A stretch of 64,000 bases of DNA from Psychromonas sp. CNPT3. Its GTDB lineage: Bacteria > Pseudomonadota > Gammaproteobacteria > Enterobacterales > Psychromonadaceae. Numbering within the stretch: position 1 is the first letter of the stretch; each line of letters begins with the position of its first letter. The translations under genes and the position numbers were made by a program. Below the pieces are notes generated by a model. It saw only the letters and a program-made list of their open reading frames with translations. It did no database searches and was not told the origin of the DNA. Shown here piece after piece: positions 57,560 through 64,000 of this stretch. The DNA lies in NCBI RefSeq assembly GCF_000153405.2, contig NC_020802.1, forward strand, positions 2,871,883-2,935,882, read 5' to 3'.

Positions 57560-58834
57560 CTAAAACAGATCTTCGCTAGTCACACTTTTACTGCGTTTAT
57601 TATAATTAATAGAACGTTTTACAAAGAAATCCCCATGTTTTGTACCAATTATTTCATCATCAAACCATTCAGTTTTTTCTAAAAGCTTTTCATCAATTTC
57701 AAATACTTTTTCAATATCTATACTTTGTAATGATTGATTAAATCGGTTTTTAATAAACTCTTTCACTTGTGCTTTGGGAATGAAGTCAAGCTCACCTTCT
57801 GCATAAATCCAATCGATAATTTTTGACTCTGATTTAAAGGCTTGTAAGCATAACGTCCGCACACTCTGTTGGTATTCCTCATTAAACCAAGATGGGTTTT
57901 CTTGTTTAATAATTTGAATTAAATCTATACCAAAATTGCCGTGTAGCTGTTCTTCTTTTGACGTCGCCTCGACAACATTCGATATCCCTTTGAGCATGTT
58001 TTTATACTTATTGAAGGACATAATAATGAGAAACTGAGAGAACAAAGAGACATGTTCGATGAAGAGTGAAAATAATAAAATAGATTCAGAATATTCTTTA
58101 TTGTCCTCACTATTGGCATGCTTCAACGCCGACTCGAGGTAACGAACGCGTGTCATAATGTCAGGGTTTTCTTCTAATTTGGAGAATTCATCATTTAACC
58201 CCAATATCTCTAACAGGTGCGAATAGGCATCATGATGACGTACTTCAGATTCAGCGAATGTAGCACCTACAGAGCCGATTTCGGGTTTTGGCATTTTCGT
58301 ATATATGTTTCCCCAAAAGGTTTTAACTGACACCTCAATTTGAGAAATAGCGAGCATAGTGCGTTTAATCACTTCCCTTTCTGGGTGACTTAAGCGGACT
58401 TTAAAATCTTGAATGTCACTCGTAAAGTTAAATTCTGTATGGATCCAGTATGAATGGCGAATAGCATCGACATATTCTAATATTTCGGGGTATTCATAAG
58501 GCTTTAAGTTTATGCGTTTTTCAAAGATATTATGCTTACGATCCTTTGAATGCTCATTGCGATAAAGTATGTAAGCTTTGGCTACCTTATGAAATCCTGA
58601 TCCCATCAATTGTTCTTCAACAATGTTCTGTATGCCTTCAATTGAGGGAATATAACGACTATCTGTATGTTTAATACTTTCAATGACGTCTAATACCTTC
58701 TGACTAATATTATCGACATCATCTAGATTTCCACTATCTGCAGCCTGCATTGCTTTATGTATCGCAACTTTAATCTTATCAATTTTAAATGTTTTAACTG
58801 AACCATCACGCTTAGTCACATGTGAAATATACAT
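57560..58834 (-). CDS. nrdB: Ribonucleotide reductase radical subunit with N-terminal ATP-cone
   Basis: Starting at the ATG at 58834, which follows AGAGGA, the protein has 424 residues; a frame start at 58900 would run through the NrdR box. Residues 1-~95 form an ATP-cone (ISHVTKRDGSVKTFKIDKI, IPSIEGIQNIVEEQLM, YILYRNEHSKDR), a domain normally on NrdA. The ferritin-like core follows, with diiron ligands and radical tyrosine in ESEVRHHDAYSHLL (Glu, His and Tyr at E. coli spacing), SQIEVSVKTFW, FIEHVSLF and EEQLHGNFG. dATP inhibition through an NrdB cone is known from a few bacteria such as Leeuwenhoekiella. It is first in the nrdBA operon. Confidence 0.94.
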   Translation of the reverse strand: MYISHVTKRDGSVKTFKIDKIKVAIHKAMQAADSGNLDDVDNISQKVLDVIESIKHTDSRYIPSIEGIQNIVEEQLMGSGFHKVAKAYILYRNEHSKDRKHNIFEKRINLKPYEYPEILEYVDAIRHSYWIHTEFNFTSDIQDFKVRLSHPEREVIKRTMLAISQIEVSVKTFWGNIYTKMPKPEIGSVGATFAESEVRHHDAYSHLLEILGLNDEFSKLEENPDIMTRVRYLESALKHANSEDNKEYSESILLFSLFIEHVSLFSQFLIIMSFNKYKNMLKGISNVVEATSKEEQLHGNFGIDLIQIIKQENPSWFNEEYQQSVRTLCLQAFKSESKIIDWIYAEGELDFIPKAQVKEFIKNRFNQSLQSIDIEKVFEIDEKLLEKTEWFDDEIIGTKHGDFFVKRSINYNKRSKSVTSEDLF

Positions 58835-58895
58835 ATGAAATCCTCTGCTAGGTGCCACAATTACGGTGTCACTACCCGTCCTTAAAAAATAAAAA

Positions 58896-58911
58896 CACAA
58901 TATATTGTGTT
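58896..58911 (-). promoter_or_regulatory. NrdR box upstream of nrdB
   Basis: ACACAATATATTGTGT is a perfect 16-bp palindrome matching the NrdR consensus. It lies 61 bp before the nrdB start. NrdR usually binds two boxes; a second good one was not found at the expected 31-32 bp spacing. Confidence 0.85.
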
Positions 58912-58959
58912 TGATTTAAGAACAATACTACAGAGGGAGTCTTGAAATGTAAATTGTAT

Positions 58960-58974
58960 TGATAACTATTATCA
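58960..58974. promoter_or_regulatory. Fur-like box upstream of nrdB
   Basis: TGATAACTATTATCA matches the 7-1-7 Fur pattern at all but one arm position and extends to a perfect TTGATAA-N3-TTATCAA repeat. It lies 125 bp before nrdB and could link reductase expression to iron supply. Other than these boxes, nothing was seen in the 58835-59346 gap. Confidence 0.6.
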
Positions 58975-59346
58975 ATACTAAGTGGTGACACATAACAGTG
59001 ATCCCGGCGTTATGACACATTGAATATGATGTTATTTTAGCGTGAATTTTACCGATGAAATCCTCTCCCTAACGCCCCTTTAGCCAGCTACAAATTTAGG
59101 GCGAATATGGCTTAACCAATACACTACCACACACTTTAGTACTGCATAAGTTAGGGAAATCAGCTGCGTAGCACCGCGATGATAGACGCTCATTAAAGAT
59201 AAATTATGCGTCCCGTTTTAGCTCTTTTATCGTCTTAGAAACCGGTAAATAGGTGTCTAAGATGACTTAACTACAATACGGTTACTCGATATGCCTATAT
59301 AAGCTAAGCATAACCACGTAGGATGCACTGCATATTACTTTAAGCA

Positions 59347-60708
59347 ATGAGCAACGTTATGTCGATCACCACAGCAGATCACTCTGTTACCCGCGCCTTA
59401 CTAATTTCTATTCGTACGCCTGATCTTACGCAATTGGACGTGGACGAGTCATTATCTGAATTAGGTCGATTAGTGACGACCTTAGGATTTGTGGTCGTTG
59501 GCAAGCAAACGCAGCGCCAGCAATCTACCAAGCTGCTCTCGGTATTAGGCTCTGGTAAACTCGAAGAGTTAGCTACGATGACTAATGACGAAGAATTACC
59601 CCTACAAGATGAAGCTCAGGTTAACTTTAACCAAGAGCAAGTAAGCGATTTATTAGCCGAGTCCGAAACCCAAGAGATGGCTAATGTAGTGGTATTCGAT
59701 TGCGAACTAAGCCCTAATCAATTACGTAGTGTTGAACTGGCATTAGGTGTTGAGGTTTACGACCGTACGCGCGTTATTATCGAAATATTTAGTAAACATG
59801 CACGTACACGTACCGCTAAATTACAAGTAGAAATCGCACGACTTAACTACTTAACGCCACGTATCCGTGACGAAAATAGTGGAGATCGTGAACGTCAAAA
59901 AGGGAGTTGGATTGGTGAATCGGCCTTTGAAATTAATCGTCGTCGTATTCGCGATAAAATCGCCAGTTTAAAACGTGAGTTAATAAAGTTACAAGGCGAG
60001 ATGCAAGGTCGCCGTAGTGGTCGTGTTGAGCAGCAGTGTGTCGCGCTAGTAGGTTACACCAATGCCGGTAAGTCATCATTAATGCGCGCCTTAACTGACT
60101 CCGAAGTCTTAGTAGAAGATAAGTTATTTGCGACCTTAGATACGACAGTGCGTACTCTACAGCCTCCCACGCAGCCACGTATTCTAATTTCAGATACGGT
60201 TGGTTTTATTAAAAAACTGCCACATGATTTAGTGGCATCATTCCATTCAACCTTAGAAGAAGCTAAAGATGCGGCGTTACTGCTTTATGTCGTCGATGCA
60301 TCCGATGTCAATTTCAAATCACAACTGGCGGTTGTTGATCATGTATTAGGTGAATTGAATGTTGATTTGAGTAACAAGATACTGTTACTCAATAAGGTTG
60401 ATTGTATTAGCGAAGAACGTCAATTAGAGCTATTAAACGAATACCCTGATGCCTTACAAATCAGCACCCGTGATAAAGCCGATGTGGCGATGGTTCATCA
60501 GGAAATTCAAACCTTCCTGGAAAAGAAAATGTGTGCAGCTTGTTTTAATATTCCATATACCGCTAGCGGTATCATGGGAGAGATCCACAGTAAAATGCAG
60601 GTTATCGATGAGCAATATCATGAAGATGGTATGCGTTTAACGGTTAAAGCAAGCCCGGTTGCGTTAGAGCGTTTGCATAAAATGTTGCAAACGTCTTTTA
60701 ATAAGTAA
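59347..60708 (+). CDS. Divergent HflX-family GTPase
   Basis: The protein has 453 residues. The HflX N-terminal domain is clear (SVLGSGKLEELA, NVVVFDCELSPNQLRSVE, VYDRTRVIIEIFSKHARTRTAKLQVE). It is interrupted near residues 75-107 by an acidic insert (DEELPLQDEAQVN). The GTPase domain has GYTNAGKSSL (G1), DTVGF (G3) and NKVD (G4). The glycine-rich GGPGE(T/S)QLE motif of standard HflX is replaced by KGSWIGESAFEINRRR. HflX splits stalled ribosomes; standard hflX sits beside hfq, so this free-standing copy is probably a paralogue. The ribosome site is weak, and an ATG four codons on is possible. Confidence 0.85.
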   Translation: MSNVMSITTADHSVTRALLISIRTPDLTQLDVDESLSELGRLVTTLGFVVVGKQTQRQQSTKLLSVLGSGKLEELATMTNDEELPLQDEAQVNFNQEQVSDLLAESETQEMANVVVFDCELSPNQLRSVELALGVEVYDRTRVIIEIFSKHARTRTAKLQVEIARLNYLTPRIRDENSGDRERQKGSWIGESAFEINRRRIRDKIASLKRELIKLQGEMQGRRSGRVEQQCVALVGYTNAGKSSLMRALTDSEVLVEDKLFATLDTTVRTLQPPTQPRILISDTVGFIKKLPHDLVASFHSTLEEAKDAALLLYVVDASDVNFKSQLAVVDHVLGELNVDLSNKILLLNKVDCISEERQLELLNEYPDALQISTRDKADVAMVHQEIQTFLEKKMCAACFNIPYTASGIMGEIHSKMQVIDEQYHEDGMRLTVKASPVALERLHKMLQTSFNK

Positions 60709-60867
60709 GCCCCATGGAATTAATTAAGCTTTCATTATTGCGCAGGAAAAATTAGCACTAACAATACGTGAGTTGCAGGAGAGTATTATTCTCACTTCAA
60801 AACTTACAACGTTGGTAGGGATTAATTTTTCCAGCAAGACGGATCTCTTATTTAGTTCCTTTGGTAT
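60707..60867 (-). repeat. 161-bp inverted-repeat element, copy 5 (worn)
   Basis: The right end TTTAGTTCCTTTGGTAT is nearly intact. The left end keeps only GGAATTAATTAAG. The interior is the most diverged of the five. It starts at the stop codon of the HflX-like gene. The 270 bp that follow, up to the regulator gene, contain nothing recognised. Confidence 0.82.
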
Positions 60868-61140
60868 AAGCCTTAAATCAAAGGTTGGTTGTTTATGACT
60901 ATATATCGTAGCGCCTGTACGGCAGTGAACAAACCGTATTTTACCATGACACTTTTCTGTACCTCTATGATTGAGTATTATCATTTACTAACTGACAAAA
61001 AAATGTCATTATAATTATACTTTTTAAAACAGTATTTGATTTTTTAATTTAGCTATACCTCATTATCTAATTAAGGTGTTTACATAAACCATTATTGAAA
61101 TTATATTAATACACGGAGGTAGAAGACAGTTAGGAGTCAC

Positions 61141-61878
61141 ATGAGCCAACTTACGTTCAAAAATATAGAAACAACTAAGATCGTTACTCTTGACGTTAAT
61201 TTGAAAATGTTAAAGTCCTCCGGACAAGAAATATTTATACAAGATGCTGCCGTATTAGTTATTTTACATCATCTTTTTACACTAAAAACAAAGTTTATCC
61301 TTTATAGCGATATAGCTTGTATTGTTAAAGAACAAAAATCTACATTCCACATGGAAGGTTGTCCCGACAATATCATCGCGAACAAGTATGTATTTAAATC
61401 GAGATCCATCTTAAAAAATCTAATGCTAGACGATTTCATTGTTCTTGTTCGAGGAATTGGATATAAAATTTCCAGTAAATGGCATCCTGTTTTGGAAGGT
61501 AAACGAGATGAACAGAACAAAAATTCCTTTTTGAAAGAAATCACGAAAATTATTGCAGACTGTATTGTATACAGTGAATCAGTCGAGATTACTAAACATA
61601 ATAGTGGGTTGTCCTTTATCAAGCCGGACCAAGAAACAGCTTTGGATAACTTCCGCCGTATGAACGATTGCTACCATACATTCTTAAGCAGGTATTCAGC
61701 CCCAGGAAACAGCTACGAACTGTTCGAATTAAGAGAAAAAATCACCAAAGTGCTTATTTATACAATATATTGGAGGGTGGGGGATAGCCTGAGCGATACA
61801 AAATTCCGCTCAGACTACAAGAATGAATTACAAATCCTACTTAGACAGGTAAAACAGGCCTTAACCTTACTTGATTAG
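61141..61878 (+). CDS. Winged-helix (OmpR-type) regulator without receiver
   Basis: The protein has 245 residues. The N-terminal ~110 form an OmpR/ToxR-type winged helix: ALVILHHLF-like helix, then NKYVFKSRSILKNL (recognition-helix region) and the wing IVLVRGIGYKISSKW. No receiver domain and no membrane helix are visible. The C-terminal ~130 residues are helical and not recognised. It may be a cytoplasmic sensor-regulator of the nearby operon, but it is convergent with it, so the target is unknown. The start follows AGGAG, and a GCCCC hairpin follows the stop. Confidence 0.75.
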   Translation: MSQLTFKNIETTKIVTLDVNLKMLKSSGQEIFIQDAAVLVILHHLFTLKTKFILYSDIACIVKEQKSTFHMEGCPDNIIANKYVFKSRSILKNLMLDDFIVLVRGIGYKISSKWHPVLEGKRDEQNKNSFLKEITKIIADCIVYSESVEITKHNSGLSFIKPDQETALDNFRRMNDCYHTFLSRYSAPGNSYELFELREKITKVLIYTIYWRVGDSLSDTKFRSDYKNELQILLRQVKQALTLLD

Positions 61879-61938
61879 TCTGTATTTAATTAAGTCGTAA
61901 ATGTTAGGATAACAGGCTCTGTCTCAAACTCATATTGT

Positions 61939-61964
61939 GCCCCATAAATTAAAGGGGCTCTTTT
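61939..61964. terminator. Terminator after the regulator gene
   Basis: GCCCC and GGGGC enclose a ten-base AT-rich loop, followed by CTCTTTTCC. It lies between convergent genes. The short stem makes it moderate. Confidence 0.6.
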
Positions 61965-62034
61965 CCTCAGATACAGTTATGTAGCTATAGGATAAAATTA
62001 ATCACATGGCGTCCAATAACCAAATTAATATATT

Positions 62035-62670
62035 TTACTTAAAAATGGTATAGGTGACGATCATGTAAATCCCCATCAACCCCATTACCCCCCCTAACGT
62101 GCGGTCAATCAAATAGACGTTACGGTCAAACTTAACCCTTACACTTGGTAACGTTACAATAAAAATAAATGTCAGATACCATGCCATTTGCACCGAAATT
62201 ATCGAGATAATGACCAGTAATAGCTTTTCTATCCCCAAAGTAGGAGAAATGACAATTGAAAATAAAGATATTATATATATTGCAGCTTTAGGGTTTAATA
62301 GATTCACAATCAAGCCACTCCAAAAAGCCGATTGTACTGCGATATTTCTTTCCTTTTTTATCCGTATTTTTGTTTTTTCTGAGAAAGAACCCTTTATCGA
62401 TTTATAACCAAGGAACACAAGGTAACTTCCACCGAAGACACCTATTCCTTGAGCTATATATTCAGAGTGTCCAAACGCTGTTGTTAACCCCGCCACGGAA
62501 TAGCTGATGTGGAACAATAGTCCAACACAAACACCTATGCCACAAAAAACACCCGATTTTCGGCCTTGGTGTAGCGTTTTTTGAGAAACTACAATGAAAT
62601 CAGGCCCGGGTGAAATCGACGCCATTAAATGAATAGTCAATATAGAAAATAGTGCAGTTGTGAAGTCCAT
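62035..62670 (-). CDS. LysE/RhtB-family amino-acid exporter
   Basis: This 211-residue protein has six predicted helices and starts with the family pattern TIHLMASISPGPDFIVVSQKTLHQGRKSGV. SGLIVNLLNPKAAIYIISLF is the second conserved block. LysE/RhtB proteins export amino acids or analogues. It is the last of a three-gene operon, seven bases after the AlaX-type gene. The substrate is unknown, but the neighbours suggest a modified amino acid. Confidence 0.9.
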   Translation of the reverse strand: MDFTTALFSILTIHLMASISPGPDFIVVSQKTLHQGRKSGVFCGIGVCVGLLFHISYSVAGLTTAFGHSEYIAQGIGVFGGSYLVFLGYKSIKGSFSEKTKIRIKKERNIAVQSAFWSGLIVNLLNPKAAIYIISLFSIVISPTLGIEKLLLVIISIISVQMAWYLTFIFIVTLPSVRVKFDRNVYLIDRTLGGVMGLMGIYMIVTYTIFK

Positions 62671-62677
62671 TTTTTTC

Positions 62678-63403
62678 TCAATTTATTAAATAGCTAACTT
62701 TGATACGGTTTTTTTTGCGTTTGATACGCGTTACCCGTAACCCTTTTAGTTTTGAAGTACAGTTTACATGCGTCCCCCCACATGGTACGGGTGTAAAACC
62801 ATCAACCGCAATCATTCTGATGCGAGTGCTTTGAGGTATGAATGGGCTTAATAAAGGACGAAGGGATTTGACCTCAGCCAGATCCAATTCGAATGACTGA
62901 ATTTTTCTGGGGGATGTATCTACAAAAGCATCGATTTTCTCGTTAATCCATTCGACCAAGAAGGTGTCGTTAGTTTTTTTACTTTCTATCATTTCAATGT
63001 AGGAACCGTTGGGATAATGATGGCCCTTTACTGGAGATAAATTATGATCCAACGTTTCTACAATATGAGAGATCAAATGTCCTGCTGTATGTAATTTAGC
63101 ATTAAATAATCGACGCTGAATATCAATATGCTGAATACACTGCTTACCAGTGCACGTTAAAAGTGAAGGATGCGATTTTAACATATGTGAAATACCCTCC
63201 ACTGTTGTTTCCGTGTGATAAACTTGGTGAGCACAACCGTCAATGATAAATACGCCAAGGTCACAAGGTTGACCTCCGCCTTGGGGGTAGAAAATCGTAT
63301 TATCACAATATACTGCTACAGCGCCATCCATTTCTATCACTTTAGTGATTTTAACCGTAAATTTTTCTAGATAAGTGTCCGAAAGGTATTTAAGACTTTT
63401 CAT
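62678..63403 (-). CDS. AlaX-type trans-editing protein
   Basis: This 241-residue protein matches the editing half of alanyl-tRNA synthetase. It has IFYPQGGGQPCDLG, the zinc-binding HTAGHLISH (HxxxH) near residue 110, and CGGTHV (CxxxH) near residue 195. Free-standing AlaX proteins remove wrongly attached amino acids, usually serine or glycine, from tRNA-Ala. Its place between an oxygenase and an exporter suggests it may clear a product of the oxygenase from tRNA, which is inference. GGAGC is near the start, which is only a few bases from the oxygenase stop. Confidence 0.9.
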   Translation of the reverse strand: MKSLKYLSDTYLEKFTVKITKVIEMDGAVAVYCDNTIFYPQGGGQPCDLGVFIIDGCAHQVYHTETTVEGISHMLKSHPSLLTCTGKQCIQHIDIQRRLFNAKLHTAGHLISHIVETLDHNLSPVKGHHYPNGSYIEMIESKKTNDTFLVEWINEKIDAFVDTSPRKIQSFELDLAEVKSLRPLLSPFIPQSTRIRMIAVDGFTPVPCGGTHVNCTSKLKGLRVTRIKRKKNRIKVSYLIN

Positions 63404-63407
63404 AGTA

Positions 63408-64000
63408 TTAGCTCCATATTTGAAGTGCTTTTTTATCGCTCTCTAACCCACAAGTAAGTCTAGAGCCTTGGCTGATTTTTCCCACAGAATGGATGCGCAT
63501 TGGGTTAAACAAAACAAGTTCACCTATTTCTGGTGTGATTTCAAGGTAGCATCCGCTCAAGTGCTCCGCTTTAATCCCATAACTTCCTTCAATACGAATA
63601 GCTTCGTATTCTTCTTTGGTCTCTGGACATTGCTTCCAAAGCCTAAGTTCGCCACCTTTGTTACTCGTTTCCAAATACACATTGGCAGCAATCTGGTCGG
63701 TGATGTTCGTAAGCATTCCATTGACCAGATCCCATTTTAAAACGTCATTATGTGGTTCAGCGAATGATCCTTTTTTAAACTCTCTTACTAATCCTGCGAA
63801 AAGTTTACGTTCGCCTATCTCAGCTAGGTGACAATGAAAAGGCCAAATTTCATCTAGCTCTAACCGCAATCGATCGATTGGTGTCAAAAAAGGACTAACT
63901 GTTTTCCGCATTTCTTTTATCCAAACAGCCGAAAAGTCTCTATAGAGTTTTAACGAAACTTCGTCGTTTTGACATTCGAAAAATGCTTGTCCAATACGTC
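63408..64000 (-). CDS. 2-oxoglutarate/Fe(II) oxygenase (N-terminus beyond window)
   Basis: The frame is open to the window edge: upstream of the ATG at 63911 it reads AVWIKEM with no stop and continues through RDF and QAFFECQND, so the true start lies outside. About 197 residues are visible. The double-stranded beta-helix shows the metal-binding H-x-D in EPHNDV, a distal His in FNPMRIHSVGKI and a following Arg (GSRLTCG) that would bind 2-oxoglutarate. These fit the prolyl-hydroxylase-like family acting on amino acids or peptides. It is the first visible gene of the operon with AlaX and LysE. The substrate is unknown. Confidence 0.8.
   Translation of the reverse strand, partial: RIGQAFFECQNDEVSLKLYRDFSAVWIKEMRKTVSPFLTPIDRLRLELDEIWPFHCHLAEIGERKLFAGLVREFKKGSFAEPHNDVLKWDLVNGMLTNITDQIAANVYLETSNKGGELRLWKQCPETKEEYEAIRIEGSYGIKAEHLSGCYLEITPEIGELVLFNPMRIHSVGKISQGSRLTCGLESDKKALQIWS

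Noticed and set aside
58835-58900. Longer NrdB with 22 extra residues
   Set aside because: The extension begins at an alternative codon within the NrdR box and is not protein-like. The ATG at 58834 has AGAGGA before it and starts the ATP-cone.

Overview
The window reads as a chromosome segment of a cold-water or marine, facultatively anaerobic gammaproteobacterium, most like Psychromonas or a close relative. That placement is an inference from low GC, dense operons, enterobacterial-type FhlA/FdhF/Hyf/Hyp proteins that differ in detail from those of E. coli, and a lifestyle built on formate and glycerol fermentation. No phage, plasmid or CRISPR genes were seen. The only mobile-type DNA is a family of five copies of a ~161-bp inverted-repeat element.

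Layout. 1-5.6 kb (minus strand): a Fur-box-preceded iron import operon (FetM/Ftr1 permease, FetP/P19, a DUF2318 membrane protein and two FtsX-like permeases, the last cut by the window edge). 6.4-12.2 kb: a glutamate symporter, an O-antigen/lipid glycosylation pair (GtrB plus a GtrA-GtrII fusion), RidA and a KdgM-type porin. 12.7-14.9 kb: a lone tubulin/FtsZ-superfamily protein of unknown role. 15.3-44.2 kb: a nearly self-contained formate hydrogenlyase island. It carries tRNA-Sec, selA and selB to decode UGA; a YnjE-like sulfurtransferase and fdhD for formate dehydrogenase maturation; the activator fhlA; the selenoprotein gene fdhF with its SECIS hairpin; hydN; a group 4 [NiFe] hydrogenase operon (hyfABCD-hyfGHI-hycH-hycI); and the nickel maturation genes hypAB and, divergently, hupE-hypFCDE. 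Three sigma-54 promoters share an upstream TGTCGACA-type box, probably the FhlA site. selD and pyruvate-formate lyase are not in the window.

44.3-55.2 kb: a glycerol/dihydroxyacetone regulon. It contains a single-chain DHA kinase, glycerol dehydrogenase, a second split DHA kinase (DhaK and DhaL with no DhaM in view), a PHP-domain phosphoesterase, an MFS transporter and the regulator DhaR. A palindrome GTTTCA-N3-TGAAAC occurs as pairs 32-34 bp apart before three of these units and singly before dhaR. It is the probable DhaR operator and ties the PHP/MFS pair, whose substrate is unknown, to DHA metabolism.

55.7-58.8 kb: a class I ribonucleotide reductase in which the ATP-cone sits on the radical subunit NrdB and not on NrdA. 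The operon is preceded by a perfect NrdR box and a Fur-like box, and a copy of the 161-bp repeat lies between nrdB and nrdA. 59.3-64 kb: a divergent HflX-family GTPase, a lone winged-helix regulator, and a three-gene operon (2-oxoglutarate oxygenase, AlaX-type tRNA-editing protein, LysE exporter) that looks like a module for making, exporting and tolerating a modified amino acid.
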